This document shows, piece after piece, positions 44,067-53,707 of a stretch of 64,000 bases of DNA. The stretch lies in the NCBI GenBank assembly GCA_031180725.1, contig JAPSLO010000002.1, forward strand, positions 496,001 to 560,000. Direction: 5' to 3'. Each line of letters opens with the position of its first letter. The stretch's first letter is position 1. Source of the DNA: Roseomonas sp. GTDB taxonomy: Bacteria > Pseudomonadota > Alphaproteobacteria > Acetobacterales > Acetobacteraceae. A program made the position numbers and the translations under genes. The notes under the pieces are model-generated. The model was not told the DNA's origin. It did no database searches and saw nothing but the letters and a program-made list of their open reading frames with translations.

Positions 44067-45656
44067 ATGTTCCGCCGCCATCGCATGCGCGCGTCGCGCG
44101 CGGTTGCCCTGGGTGCCGTTCTGGGTCTTGCGGCCCAAGGAGCGGCGGCACAGACGCTGACCATGGGCATGGGCTCGCCCGTCTCCTCCCTCGATCCGCA
44201 CTACCACCAGCTTCGCTCCAATGCGGAAGTGTCGCAGATGCTGTTCGACACGCTGCTGCACACGGATGCGAAGGCGCAGCTTGCGCCCGGCATGGCCGAG
44301 AGCTGGCGCCCGGTGGGCGAGAACATCTGGGAATTCACCCTGCGCGACGGCCTTCGCTTCCACGATGGCCGCCCCTTCACCACCGACGACATCGCCTTCA
44401 CGATCGAGCGCATCCCGACCGTTACCGGCCCTGGCGCCTCCTATGCCACCCATGTGCGGCCGGTGCGGCGCGTGGAGATCGTGGATGCGCGCACCGTCCG
44501 GCTGCACACGGATGGTCCCTTCCCACTGCTGCCGGTCTATTTCAGTCAGGTCTTCATGCTGGGCCGGGCACAGCATGCCGGCGCCTCCACGGCCGATTAC
44601 AATTCCGGCCGCGCCACCATCGGCACTGGTCCCTTCCGCCTGGTCTCCCATGCGCAGGGCGACAGGATCACCCTCGGCCGGAACGACGCCTGGTGGGGCG
44701 AGAAGCCGCATTGGGCCAGCGTGACCTACCGCATGATCACCAATGACGCGGCGCGGATGTCGGCGCTGCTGGCCGGCGATGTGGACTTCATCGACCAGGT
44801 GCCGACCTCTGATCTCGGCCGGTTGCGTCAGGACAGCCGTTTCCGCCTGGCGGAGACGACCAGCCTGCGCACCATGTACATCACCCTGGATTCCACGCGC
44901 CCGGCGCCGGTGCCGCAGCTGAACGGCCCGAACGGCGCGCCGCTGGAGGCCAATCCCCTGGCCGATCCGCGCGTGCGCCGAGCCCTCTCCCTGGCCATCG
45001 ACCGGCGCCTGCTGGTGGAACGCGTGATGGAGGGCGCCGCGCTGGCCAGCATGCAGTTCCTGCCCCCCGGCGCCTACAGCCATATCCCCGACATGCCGGT
45101 GCCGGCGGCGGATCCGGAGACGGCGCGCGCCCTGCTGGTGCAGGCCGGTTATCCGCAGGGTTTCCAGATCACGCTCGGCGGGTCCAACGACCGCTACATG
45201 AACGATGCGCGCGTGGTGCAGGCGGTGGGGCAGATGTGGGCGCGGATCGGCGTGCGTACCACGGTCGAAGCCCAGCCCTACGCCACCTTCATCACGCGCG
45301 CGACGCGGCGGGAATTTCCGGCGGCGCTGCTGAGCTGGGGCAATTCCACCGGCGAAGCTTCGGTGGTGCTCAATTCCGTGCTGCGCACCGTGAACCGCGA
45401 CCGCGGGCACGGCGCCGCCAACCGGGTGCAGTATTCCAACCCCGCGATGGACCGCCTGCTGGCAGCGGCGGAGGTCGAGATGGATACGGCGCGGCGCGAG
45501 GAGCTGCTACGCCAGGCCCAGCGCACCGCGCTGGAGGATGCGGCCCTCCTGCCGCTTTATCTGCAGGCCGCAATCTGGGCCATGCGCAGCGGCCTCACCT
45601 ACGAGGCGAGGGCCGACGAGCGGAACGACCCCGGCGCCGTCCGGCCCGCCCGGTAG
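44067..45656 (+). CDS. ABC transporter substrate-binding protein (peptide/nickel, SBP family 5)
   Basis: Signal peptide; MGMGSPVSSLDPHYHQLRSNAEVSQMLFDTLLHTDAKAQLAPGMAESWRPVGENIWEFTLRDGLRFHDGRPFTTDDIAFTIER. Confidence 0.93.
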   Translation: MFRRHRMRASRAVALGAVLGLAAQGAAAQTLTMGMGSPVSSLDPHYHQLRSNAEVSQMLFDTLLHTDAKAQLAPGMAESWRPVGENIWEFTLRDGLRFHDGRPFTTDDIAFTIERIPTVTGPGASYATHVRPVRRVEIVDARTVRLHTDGPFPLLPVYFSQVFMLGRAQHAGASTADYNSGRATIGTGPFRLVSHAQGDRITLGRNDAWWGEKPHWASVTYRMITNDAARMSALLAGDVDFIDQVPTSDLGRLRQDSRFRLAETTSLRTMYITLDSTRPAPVPQLNGPNGAPLEANPLADPRVRRALSLAIDRRLLVERVMEGAALASMQFLPPGAYSHIPDMPVPAADPETARALLVQAGYPQGFQITLGGSNDRYMNDARVVQAVGQMWARIGVRTTVEAQPYATFITRATRREFPAALLSWGNSTGEASVVLNSVLRTVNRDRGHGAANRVQYSNPAMDRLLAAAEVEMDTARREELLRQAQRTALEDAALLPLYLQAAIWAMRSGLTYEARADERNDPGAVRPAR

Positions 45657-45729
45657 TCAGCGGCGCAGCCTGCGGGCTGCGCATCGCCACCGCGCGTGTC
45701 ATCCTTGCGCCGCGCAAGGATGATTCCCC

Positions 45730-46443
45730 ATGAGCCATCGGCCGGCCATCGGCACCATCACACCCTCCTCCAACCGTGCGGTGGAGCGCACGTTGGCGGC
45801 GCTGCTGCCGTATTTCCCTGGCATCGATTCCTGCGTCGCCCGCATCACCTTCTATGGCTCCGGCATCGGCCAGCCGAAGGATGGCTATGACGCGGAACCT
45901 TATCGCCAGGCGGCGTGGCAGCTGGGCCATGCCGGCGTCGGCGTGGTCTGCTGGAATGGCACGCGCGGCGCGGGGCTGGGCCTGGATGCCGACCGGGCGC
46001 TCTGCGCCGCCATGTCCGATGCGGCGGGCTGCAAGGCCACTACGGCCAGCCTGGGCACGGCAGCGCTGCTGAAGCGCCTCGGCGCAGGTCGCATTGGCAT
46101 CGTCACGCCGGGCCCGGCGGCTGCTGCCAAGCAGGCCGCCGCCGGCTTTGGCCTCTCCCTCGCCGGCGCGAAGGCCATGGGGCTGACGGACAATGCCGCT
46201 TCCGCTGCCGTGCCGCCGGAGCGCATCAACTTCCTGGCGCGCGAGCTGGCTGCGGAGGTGAGGCCCGACGCCATCCTGATCTGGAGCACGAACCTGACGG
46301 GCTGGATGACCATGGCGCCGCTGGAGGCGGAGCTGGGCATCCCGGTGATCGATTCCGCCGCCGCCGGATTCTGGGCCTGCCTGGATGCGCTCGGCATGGA
46401 TCCGACGCCAGCGGCGAAGCTGGGCCGGATCTTCGCCTGCTAG
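45730..46443 (+). CDS. Asp/Glu racemase / maleate isomerase (arylmalonate decarboxylase) family protein
   Basis: IGTITPSSNRAVERTLAALLP...GVGVVCWNGTRGAGLG...TASLGTAALLKRLGAGRIGIVTP. Confidence 0.8.
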   Translation: MSHRPAIGTITPSSNRAVERTLAALLPYFPGIDSCVARITFYGSGIGQPKDGYDAEPYRQAAWQLGHAGVGVVCWNGTRGAGLGLDADRALCAAMSDAAGCKATTASLGTAALLKRLGAGRIGIVTPGPAAAAKQAAAGFGLSLAGAKAMGLTDNAASAAVPPERINFLARELAAEVRPDAILIWSTNLTGWMTMAPLEAELGIPVIDSAAAGFWACLDALGMDPTPAAKLGRIFAC

Positions 46444-46451
46444 CGCACGGC

Positions 46452-47576
46452 TTATCGCACCGCGCGCTTCTCCACCGCGTTCCGCAGCAGCGCCAGGCTG
46501 CGGTACACACCATGCACCATCTTCGAGTACGGCAGCGCCACGAAGAAGGCCAGCACCAGGCCCAGATGGAAGGCCAGCAGGATGCCCATGGCGCCGGTGT
46601 GGCGCACGGCCAGCAGCAGCAGGCCGGTGGCGCTGATCAAGAACAGCAGCGCCAGGATGGCATATTCCCCGCCCATGAGCTGGCGCGCCACCGGCACGGG
46701 GTCGGTCACGATCTTCACCCAGGTCAGCCCTGCCGTGCCGATGCACAGCAGCACGCCACCCCAGGTGCCCAGCTGCACCGGAAGGCTCCAGAAGGGATAG
46801 GGCGCGGGGTGGCCGATGAAGTGGTCATACACGGTCGCCACCGAAGTCGCCGCGAAGCACAGGAAGAAGCCGTAGAACATGGCGTGGTGCAGCCAGCGTC
46901 GCGTCATTGCGAAGCGGTCGTCGAAATCGTTGCAGCCATGCCCGCCGCCGCCCAGGTTGCGCAGGGTCAGCACATCCGCCGTGGCCTCCGCGGCCGGCGC
47001 CGGGCCCACACTGCCGCCGCCCGCGCGGCCCGTGCCGCGCCAGTAGCGGATGCCGCCCATCACCAGCGCCAGCAGCGCATAGAGGAAGGTCGCCCCGGAC
47101 AGCAGCACCATCAGCCACCAGGGGATCACGCGATAGAAGGCGCCCGGCCCGGTATGGCTGCCCCAGAGCACGTCGGGGTCCTTGATCGCCACGGCCAGAA
47201 CCATCGCCAGCGTGGCGAAGACCGCGGCCAGCAGCGTCACCAGCGTGCCATTGCGCTCAAAGAATTTCCCCGCGCCGCTGGGCCAGGCGAAGGTCGCATA
47301 GCTTTCCTGCCGGATCGTCGCGAAGGTGGCGGGGATATTGATGTCGAAGGCGTGCGGCGGCGCATACTGGCAGGCGTGGTAGCAGCCCTTGCAGTTGTGG
47401 CAGAGATTGGCCAGGTGCGTCAGGTCCGCCACACTGAAGTCGCGCCGCATCGCCATGGCGGGGAACACCGCGCAATAGCTCTCGCAATAGCGGCAGGCAT
47501 TGCACACCGCCATCTGGCGGCGCGCATGCGCAATGGCATCGGATTCCTGCATCAGCGGCTGTTCAGTTGCGGACAT
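46452..47576 (-). CDS. tcuB: Tricarballylate utilization protein TcuB (CitB-like Fe-S membrane protein)
   Basis: N-terminal Cys motifs CNACRYCESYCAVFPAMA and CHNCKGCYHACQYAPPH, followed by TM segments; adjacent to TcuA-like gene. Confidence 0.88.
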   Translation of the reverse strand: MSATEQPLMQESDAIAHARRQMAVCNACRYCESYCAVFPAMAMRRDFSVADLTHLANLCHNCKGCYHACQYAPPHAFDINIPATFATIRQESYATFAWPSGAGKFFERNGTLVTLLAAVFATLAMVLAVAIKDPDVLWGSHTGPGAFYRVIPWWLMVLLSGATFLYALLALVMGGIRYWRGTGRAGGGSVGPAPAAEATADVLTLRNLGGGGHGCNDFDDRFAMTRRWLHHAMFYGFFLCFAATSVATVYDHFIGHPAPYPFWSLPVQLGTWGGVLLCIGTAGLTWVKIVTDPVPVARQLMGGEYAILALLFLISATGLLLLAVRHTGAMGILLAFHLGLVLAFFVALPYSKMVHGVYRSLALLRNAVEKRAVR

Positions 47577-48966
47577 GGCGCGCGGCCTCCTCGCCGGCGA
47601 TGCGGCCGAACACGGTTCCCATGGTCATGCCGAAGCCGGCCAGGTAACCCTGGCCCAGGATGTTGCCCGACATGATCTCGCCCGAAGCGAAGAGATTCGC
47701 CGAAGGCTTGCCATCCGCCATGATCACCCGCGCGCGGTCATTCACCTTCAGGGCCAGGAAGGTGAAGGTGATGCCGACCCGCAGGGGATGGCAGATGAAG
47801 GGGGGTTTCTCGATGCGGCGGGCCCAATGCGTTTTCTCGGGCGTCAGGCCGCTGGTGCGGCAATCATCCAGCTTGCCGCCCTGGAAGGTGCCGGGCTGGA
47901 CGGCAGCATTGTACTCGGCCACGACGCGTTCCAGCTTGCCGGCATCGATCCCGGCCATCCCGGCCAGCTCCGCGATGCTGTTCGCCTTATAGGGCGGGAA
48001 GACGCTGGGCAGGTAATCCATCTCCGCCTGGCTGTCGGTGATGGCGAAGGCCACCTGCCCCGGCTGCTGCGCGATCAGCCGGCCCCAGATGGCGTAGCGC
48101 TTGGGCCAGACATCCTCGCCTTCGTCGTAGAAGCGCTCGACATTGCGGTTCACCACGATGGCATAGGGCACGCAGTCCAGCCGCATGGCCAGGCCGCCAT
48201 CCTCCATCGGCGCTCGGGCGTCATTGGCCACGGCATGGAACTGGGTGGGGTCGCCCACCTGCTGCACGCCCTGCGCCAGCAGGTCCTTCAGCACCGTTCC
48301 CTGGGCATAGGTGGTCCCGCGGATCTGGAACTGGTCCGCCGCATCGCCCCAGTACTGCCGCAGCCATTGCCGGTTGGCCTGGAAGCCGCCGCAGGCCGCG
48401 ATCACCGCCTTGAAGCGGATGCGCTGCGGGAAACCCTGGTGCGAGACGATGGCCTCCGTCGCGTGGCCTTCCTGCATTTCGATGTGCTGGACCTCGGTTT
48501 GGTACAGAACCTCGATCCCCATGTCGCGCGCCCGGTTATACAGCGCGTTCAGCAGTGCCTTGCCGCCACCCAGGAAGAAGGCGTTGGTGCGGGAGAGCGA
48601 GAGCGTGCCGGACAACGAGGGCTGGAAGGTCACTCCGCATTCGCGCAGGAAGGCCGGGGCGTGCTGGCTGGCGCGGATGCACATCCGGGCCAGGTGCTCG
48701 TCCGTCTTGCCCGCGGTCACGCGCAGCAGATCATCCCAGTATTCCTCCTCCAGATAGCTCTCCACCTGCACATCGGTCGGCGCCGGGTGCAGGGCGCGCA
48801 GGTTGCGCGTATGGCGCGAATTGCCGCCGCGCATCGGCAAGGGCGCGTGCTCCGCCACGATCACGCTGGCCCCGGCCTTGCGGGCGCTGATGGCGGCGCA
48901 GAGCGCGGCATTGCCGCCCCCCACCACGAGGACATCCCAGATGCGGTTGAAGTCTGGCATGGACAT
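47563..48966 (-). CDS. tcuA: FAD-dependent tricarballylate dehydrogenase TcuA
   Basis: WDVLVVGGGNAALCAAISARKAGASVIVAEHAPLPMRGGNSRHTRNLR; fumarate reductase/succinate dehydrogenase flavoprotein family; overlaps tcuB. Start could be 48960. Confidence 0.87.
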   Translation of the reverse strand: MSMPDFNRIWDVLVVGGGNAALCAAISARKAGASVIVAEHAPLPMRGGNSRHTRNLRALHPAPTDVQVESYLEEEYWDDLLRVTAGKTDEHLARMCIRASQHAPAFLRECGVTFQPSLSGTLSLSRTNAFFLGGGKALLNALYNRARDMGIEVLYQTEVQHIEMQEGHATEAIVSHQGFPQRIRFKAVIAACGGFQANRQWLRQYWGDAADQFQIRGTTYAQGTVLKDLLAQGVQQVGDPTQFHAVANDARAPMEDGGLAMRLDCVPYAIVVNRNVERFYDEGEDVWPKRYAIWGRLIAQQPGQVAFAITDSQAEMDYLPSVFPPYKANSIAELAGMAGIDAGKLERVVAEYNAAVQPGTFQGGKLDDCRTSGLTPEKTHWARRIEKPPFICHPLRVGITFTFLALKVNDRARVIMADGKPSANLFASGEIMSGNILGQGYLAGFGMTMGTVFGRIAGEEAARHVRN

Positions 48967-48996
48967 ATTAGTATCCACGTGGATACAGATATGTCC
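48961..48996. promoter_or_regulatory. Large near-perfect palindrome between tcuA and gntR (operator)
   Basis: GGACATATTAGTATCCACGTGGATACAGATATGTCC; core GTATCCACGTGGATAC perfect 16-bp palindrome, outer GGACATAT/ATATGTCC arms. Confidence 0.75.
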
Positions 48997-49017
48997 AGAC
49001 GTCTTCGGACAGTTTCC

Positions 49018-49695
49018 ATGGATCTTCCCCCCCGCGGTCTGGGCCAGGATGCCTATGACCGGATCCGCGCCGCGATCCGTACCGGCGTCCTGACCCCCGG
49101 CCTGCCCCTCACCGAGACCGAGCTGGCCAGCCGTTTCGGCATTTCCCGCACGCCCGTCCGCCAGGCGATCGCCCGATTGGAGGCGGAAGGGCTGCTGACC
49201 CGGGAAGGCCGGCGCGGCCTGGCCGTGACGCGCCCGGACCACGCCCAGATCATCGAACTCTATGTGATGCGCGAGATCCTGGAAGGCGCCGCCGCCCGCC
49301 TGGCCGCCCAGCACGCCACCGAAACCGAGATCGAGGCGATGGCGGAATTGGTAGCCGCTGAGCCGCCTGCCTTCGGTGATGCGCAGCACCTGGCGCAGAT
49401 CAACCAGCGCCTGCACGGGCTACTCTACCTGGCGGCTCATAACCGCTACCTGCTGCGCAGCCTGGAACAGCTCTCGGCCACCATCGCCCTGCTGCCCTCG
49501 CTGCTGACGGAAGGGGCGCGGGCCAAAGCCGCCCATGCGGAACACGAGGCCATTCTGGCTGCGCTGCGCCGGCGCGACGGCACGGCGGCCGAGGAGGCAG
49601 CGCGGCTGCATGCCCGCGCCGCGCAGCGCCACCGCTTGGCCTGGCTGGCGCGCATCCAGGGCGTGCCGGTGGCCGCCCCCGGGGGCGGGCCGTAG
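49018..49695 (+). CDS. GntR family transcriptional regulator (TcuR-like)
   Basis: GQDAYDRIRAAIRTGVLTPGLPLTETELASRFGISRTPVRQAIARLEAEGLLTREGRRGLAV; FCD-type C-terminus; divergent from tcuA. Start could be 48991. Confidence 0.88.
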   Translation: MDLPPRGLGQDAYDRIRAAIRTGVLTPGLPLTETELASRFGISRTPVRQAIARLEAEGLLTREGRRGLAVTRPDHAQIIELYVMREILEGAAARLAAQHATETEIEAMAELVAAEPPAFGDAQHLAQINQRLHGLLYLAAHNRYLLRSLEQLSATIALLPSLLTEGARAKAAHAEHEAILAALRRRDGTAAEEAARLHARAAQRHRLAWLARIQGVPVAAPGGGP

Positions 49696-49831
49696 GCATT
49701 TACCCTTCGTAGCACTTGAGATTCGCAGCGATATTGACGGGCCGAGCCGTGGTGGTGAATTGCGTGCGCCGCGAGCTATAGGGCAGATTTCACCGGGCCG
49801 AGCTTGAAAACACTCGACGGCAATCGTGTTG

Positions 49832-50644
49832 TCAGCCTTGAGATGGTCCGGCCGCCGAGGATCTGCTAACCCAGTTGCCAATGGCACGAGCGACAAGGGC
49901 GCCGTAGTCAGCATTCATGTGAGTGTATTCCTCCTCGGTCTTGTCTGCGTCCAGACGCAAGCTGCCGCGATTAAAGATGGCGAGGGTATAACCGCTGGCT
50001 GCCAGCGTTTCCGCGGGTTGGGGGATGAAGGTCATGCCAGCTTCCGCATAAGCGTCCACCGTGACCTGAGCGAAAATTCGGTGTGCGTCTACTACGCCCT
50101 CTGGATTCTGCTCGAGAGCCCTGACAATGCGGCTATGCGGGTCACTATCCTGGCGAATGACAGTCTCGCTGCGCATGGGCAAAGCCGACACCGCGATATT
50201 GAGGCCAGCGAATGTCGACCTCAGGCCGCCGGGAACTCTCTTTCGGGCAATGTCGCGACAGAAGGCACGGAAAGCGGGCAATGACAGCAATGTCCCGGCT
50301 TGCGGCGGGACAGAACGCAGCCCAGCGACCCCGCAGGACAACAGCATCTCCAGCATAGCTGCGGCGTTGTAGTGCTGACCGATCACGGTAACATGGGTGA
50401 ATTGCGCCAGGTCGCGCACCAGCTCGCCATTCACTGCACGCATGACAGCCAGACGTCGCTCCGGCAGGTCGCTTGTGTCATGCAGGCCGTAGATCGCTCC
50501 TTGTCCGCGGCTGAAGCGCGCGAATACTGTGACGGGGGCTGCCAGGAAGTCGGCCTCAATTTGGGGGTACTCGGCAGCAACGGCCTTCCACCCCGCGTAG
50601 ACAGCGGCAGTATGGGAACTGCCGACGATCAGAAGCCGCATCAC
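49832..50644 (-). CDS. Hypothetical SGNH-hydrolase-like protein
   Basis: GTG start; RLLIVGSSHTAAVYAGWKAV; overlaps GSCFA gene stop by 4 bp. Confidence 0.6.
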   Translation of the reverse strand: MMRLLIVGSSHTAAVYAGWKAVAAEYPQIEADFLAAPVTVFARFSRGQGAIYGLHDTSDLPERRLAVMRAVNGELVRDLAQFTHVTVIGQHYNAAAMLEMLLSCGVAGLRSVPPQAGTLLSLPAFRAFCRDIARKRVPGGLRSTFAGLNIAVSALPMRSETVIRQDSDPHSRIVRALEQNPEGVVDAHRIFAQVTVDAYAEAGMTFIPQPAETLAASGYTLAIFNRGSLRLDADKTEEEYTHMNADYGALVARAIGNWVSRSSAAGPSQG

Positions 50645-52011
50645 TTACGGAACGCCTCCAAGAGCGCTTCTTCACAGACCACATCCTCCGCTTCGGTCTG
50701 AGCGGGCACTACGTCTTTCTTTGGCCTGCCTGAGCGCGCGGCGAGCCGCGCCGCCTGTCGTGCTTCGCGCTCCGCCCGGCGAGCCCTGCGCTCCTCCCGC
50801 GTCAGTGCTGCTGCCGCGGACTCTCCGCTACGAATCCCGGGACTCCGGGGCCCTTTCCGTGGCCCTAGCTTCTTCAGGCCTGCCGCACTCCTAGCGGCCG
50901 TCATCCCCGTGGGCTCGGCCTGCGGCAGCAGTGGGACCCCTTGCGCCGCCATGAACAATGACATCGCGCGATGGACGCCTGCCGCGGTGACTGATCGCAG
51001 GTTCGGCTCGTAGAACCGGCCGCCCGCCTTTTGCGAGGTGATGATCTCGTAAGACGGAAAATAGTCCAGGTCGTCGAGTGTGGCATAGAGCTCGCCTGCC
51101 ACTGCGCGAAGGATGGCCTTCGAATGAGCCGTGGCGACTTCGACATGCTGTCCTGAAGCGGTCGCAGTCAGTGGCACCGGTGATACGGTGACGACGAATC
51201 GCATCGCCGGGTTGACCGCCCGCAGCCGGTCGCGCACTGCCAGGAAATCCGCAAGGATCTCGGGGTAGCTGTAGTTGCGGAAGGCGAAGACCGCTGGGTC
51301 ATAGCTGCCCGCGATTGTCCCCGGTGCTGTCGGATATACAGTGCCGCTATCGCGATGGACCCAAGCCTCCGTCAGCCCGAAGGTGAACACAAAGACATCC
51401 GCCGAAGCAAAGACCTTCCTCACCTGCGCGAGATGATGGGCGCGCTGCTCCATCACGGCCTCGGGGCTTTCGAGACCTTCAGGCTCGACCCCCGGGCGCT
51501 GCGCGTCGTAGAAGCGCCCGTCACGCTCCCAGACGGGCAGCGCTGGGGTGTATCGCCCCTCGGCCTCGTTGATTAGCTGCAGTAGCTGACGCACGGTATA
51601 GATGTTGGCGTAGCGGGCCGAAAACAGGCCGTAGCCGAACCGTGCAGCGGTCGCAGGATCGGCACCCGGCGGTGGCGGTTCTGCATCGATGACAGCAAAG
51701 CCCTGCTGGCGTAGAGTGCGTCCGACGTGCTGCGCGAAGCACGACCCCGCTGTGGCGATGCGATCGGCCTTCGATACGGTGAACCGAGGATGAAACAAAT
51801 CACCGGGATCGTCGTCCGCACGCTCCGCGACGGCTTGGCGCCAGAAAGCACGGGCTGGTAAGTTCGAGTAGGGAGAAAGCACGACAGCGCCCTCTATTTT
51901 GGCTTCTGGAACAGCATGCTCGTGCTGCGCCCTATTCTGGTCAAGCTGTAACGGCTCGTCACCGCCACTGAGGGCGTTACCTTGCACAAACAGGCCCGGC
52001 CGCGCGCTCAC
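50641..52011 (-). CDS. GSCFA domain protein
   Basis: FTVSKADRIATAGSCFAQHVGRTLRQQGFAVIDAE (GSCFA motif); FVFTFGLTEAWVHRDSGTVYPTAPGT; FVVTVSPVPLTATA. Confidence 0.9.
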   Translation of the reverse strand: MSARPGLFVQGNALSGGDEPLQLDQNRAQHEHAVPEAKIEGAVVLSPYSNLPARAFWRQAVAERADDDPGDLFHPRFTVSKADRIATAGSCFAQHVGRTLRQQGFAVIDAEPPPPGADPATAARFGYGLFSARYANIYTVRQLLQLINEAEGRYTPALPVWERDGRFYDAQRPGVEPEGLESPEAVMEQRAHHLAQVRKVFASADVFVFTFGLTEAWVHRDSGTVYPTAPGTIAGSYDPAVFAFRNYSYPEILADFLAVRDRLRAVNPAMRFVVTVSPVPLTATASGQHVEVATAHSKAILRAVAGELYATLDDLDYFPSYEIITSQKAGGRFYEPNLRSVTAAGVHRAMSLFMAAQGVPLLPQAEPTGMTAARSAAGLKKLGPRKGPRSPGIRSGESAAAALTREERRARRAEREARQAARLAARSGRPKKDVVPAQTEAEDVVCEEALLEAFRK

Positions 52012-52257
52012 ATCGGCCTAGGCCGGACGCTGTCCGTACCGGCTGCCTCTCATTCGGTCAATTGCCGATCAGCAGGTCAGGTCGCTGGCTTAGCCGACAG
52101 CCAGTAGGCTGCATGTTAGCGATACCGCCCACAAGGCCGCAGCCGCAGCGGGCGCAGGTCTGGGCATTTCCTCGGGACCGAGATGGCCGGTCGGCTTCGG
52201 CGCTCCATCCGTGTGGCGAAACACCCGCCAAAGTTAACGGGCGATCTCCTCGGCGCC

Positions 52258-53127
52258 TCAGCCCTGCCCGACCGCCTCGGCGACGCGCGTCAGCTTCTCC
52301 GGGTTGCGGGTGATGTAGATGGCGGTGATGCGGCCGTCCGCGATGTCCAGCGCGGTGGTCTGCAGCACGCCGTCCCGTTCCCGGCTGATATAGCCCGGCA
52401 AGCCATCGATCCAGGCCAGCCGGATGAGTTCCGCCGGCCGGTACTTCAGCTTGCGGTGCAGCCCGGCGAACAGCCGCAGCACACGGTCCAGCCCATGAAT
52501 CGGGTTCAGGAAGGCCAGCACCTTGCCGCCGCCATCGGACTGCGCAGTCACACCTTCGGCCAGCAGGCCGCGCAGCGTCTCAAGGTCGCCCGATGTCGCG
52601 GCCTCGAAGAAGGCCAGGGCGATACGTTCACCCTCCGCCTTCGCCACCGGGAAGCGCGGGCGGGCGGCACGCACATGCTGGCGTGCCCGGCTGGCCAGTT
52701 GGCGCGCCGCCGCCGGATCCCGCCCGATCGCCGCGGCGACCTCCGGCAGGGGCACCTCGAAGATGTCGTGCAGGAGGAAGGCGGCGCGTTCCAGCGGCGA
52801 AAGCCGCTCCAGAGCCAGCATCAGGGTGAGGGTCAGATCCTCGGGCTCCGGCGCGGGGTCGATGATCGGTTCGGGCAGCCAGTGGCCCACATAGATCTCG
52901 CGCCTGGCGCGCGCCGAATCCATGGCATCGAGGCAGAGGCGGGAGACGGTGCGGGCCAGGAAGGCGGCCGGATCCCGCACCGCTTCCCGGTCCGCGCGCT
53001 GCCAGCGGATCCAGGCTTCCTGCACCACGTCCTCGGCTTCCGCCATGGAGCCCAGCATGCGGTAGGCCAGGCGCAGCAGCCGGGGCCGCTGCGCCGCGAA
53101 GACCTCCGCCGCCGCGTCAGGCTGCAC
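52258..53127 (-). CDS. ECF41-family RNA polymerase sigma factor with SnoaL-like C-terminal extension (SigJ-like)
   Basis: Sigma2/sigma4 regions plus ECF41 signature motifs WLPEP, DGGGK and NPEKL (NPDKL). Confidence 0.92.
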   Translation of the reverse strand: MQPDAAAEVFAAQRPRLLRLAYRMLGSMAEAEDVVQEAWIRWQRADREAVRDPAAFLARTVSRLCLDAMDSARARREIYVGHWLPEPIIDPAPEPEDLTLTLMLALERLSPLERAAFLLHDIFEVPLPEVAAAIGRDPAAARQLASRARQHVRAARPRFPVAKAEGERIALAFFEAATSGDLETLRGLLAEGVTAQSDGGGKVLAFLNPIHGLDRVLRLFAGLHRKLKYRPAELIRLAWIDGLPGYISRERDGVLQTTALDIADGRITAIYITRNPEKLTRVAEAVGQG

Positions 53128-53581
53128 GCGCCGTCCCTGCGGGATGCGCGGCCCGGAAGCCTACCTGCAGCCGGTTCCAGGTGTTGATGGCGCCGATGGC
53201 CAGGGTCAGCTGCACCTGCTCGGCCGGGCTGAATTCCGCCTGCAGCAGGGCGTAGTCCTCATCCGGCGCGCCGGTCTCGGCTAGCAGGGTCAGCGCTTCC
53301 GTCCAGGCCAGTGCCGCGCGTTCCCGCGAGTTGAACAGCGAGGATTCACGCCAGGCAGCCACCATGTGCAGGCGCATGGGGTCCTCGCCCATGGCCAGCG
53401 CTTCGGTCACATGCATGTGGATGCAGAAGGCACAGTGATTGAGCTGGGATGCGCGCAGCTTCACCAGTTCCAGCAGCCGCAGGTCCAGGCCACTGGCTTT
53501 CAGGCTGGCTTCCAGCGCCCGCATGGCCTTGATGCCTTCGGGCGCCAGCTGGAAATGGTTGGGCAGGCGGGGGGTTGTCAT
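53117..53581 (-). CDS. Carboxymuconolactone decarboxylase / AhpD-like protein (COE partner of ECF41)
   Basis: LVKLRASQLNHCAFCIHMHVTEALAMGED with CxxC; overlaps sigma gene; ATG at 53581. Confidence 0.92.
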   Translation of the reverse strand: MTTPRLPNHFQLAPEGIKAMRALEASLKASGLDLRLLELVKLRASQLNHCAFCIHMHVTEALAMGEDPMRLHMVAAWRESSLFNSRERAALAWTEALTLLAETGAPDEDYALLQAEFSPAEQVQLTLAIGAINTWNRLQVGFRAAHPAGTARAA

Positions 53582-53617
53582 GGTCGCACTCTCCTCAATG
53601 CGATTGCACGCCCCGAG

Positions 53618-53644
53618 GACGGCACAGCAGAAGAGGGTGTGACA
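53618..53644 (-). promoter_or_regulatory. ECF41-type promoter
   Basis: Reverse strand TGTCACA-N16-CGTC (TGTCACA CCCTCTTCTGCTGTGC CGTC), 37 bp upstream of the COE start codon. Confidence 0.82.
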
Positions 53645-53707
53645 TGCCGGCGCCAAAAAAAAGCGGCCGCAGGGCCCGGGCGGGGTCACCGCCCAGGCCG
53701 GGCCTCG

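Noticed and set aside
42852-45410. 852-aa single ORF on - strand
   Set aside because: Only the C-terminal part (from 43877) is a Bug receptor; the upstream extension is antisense to the SBP5 gene.
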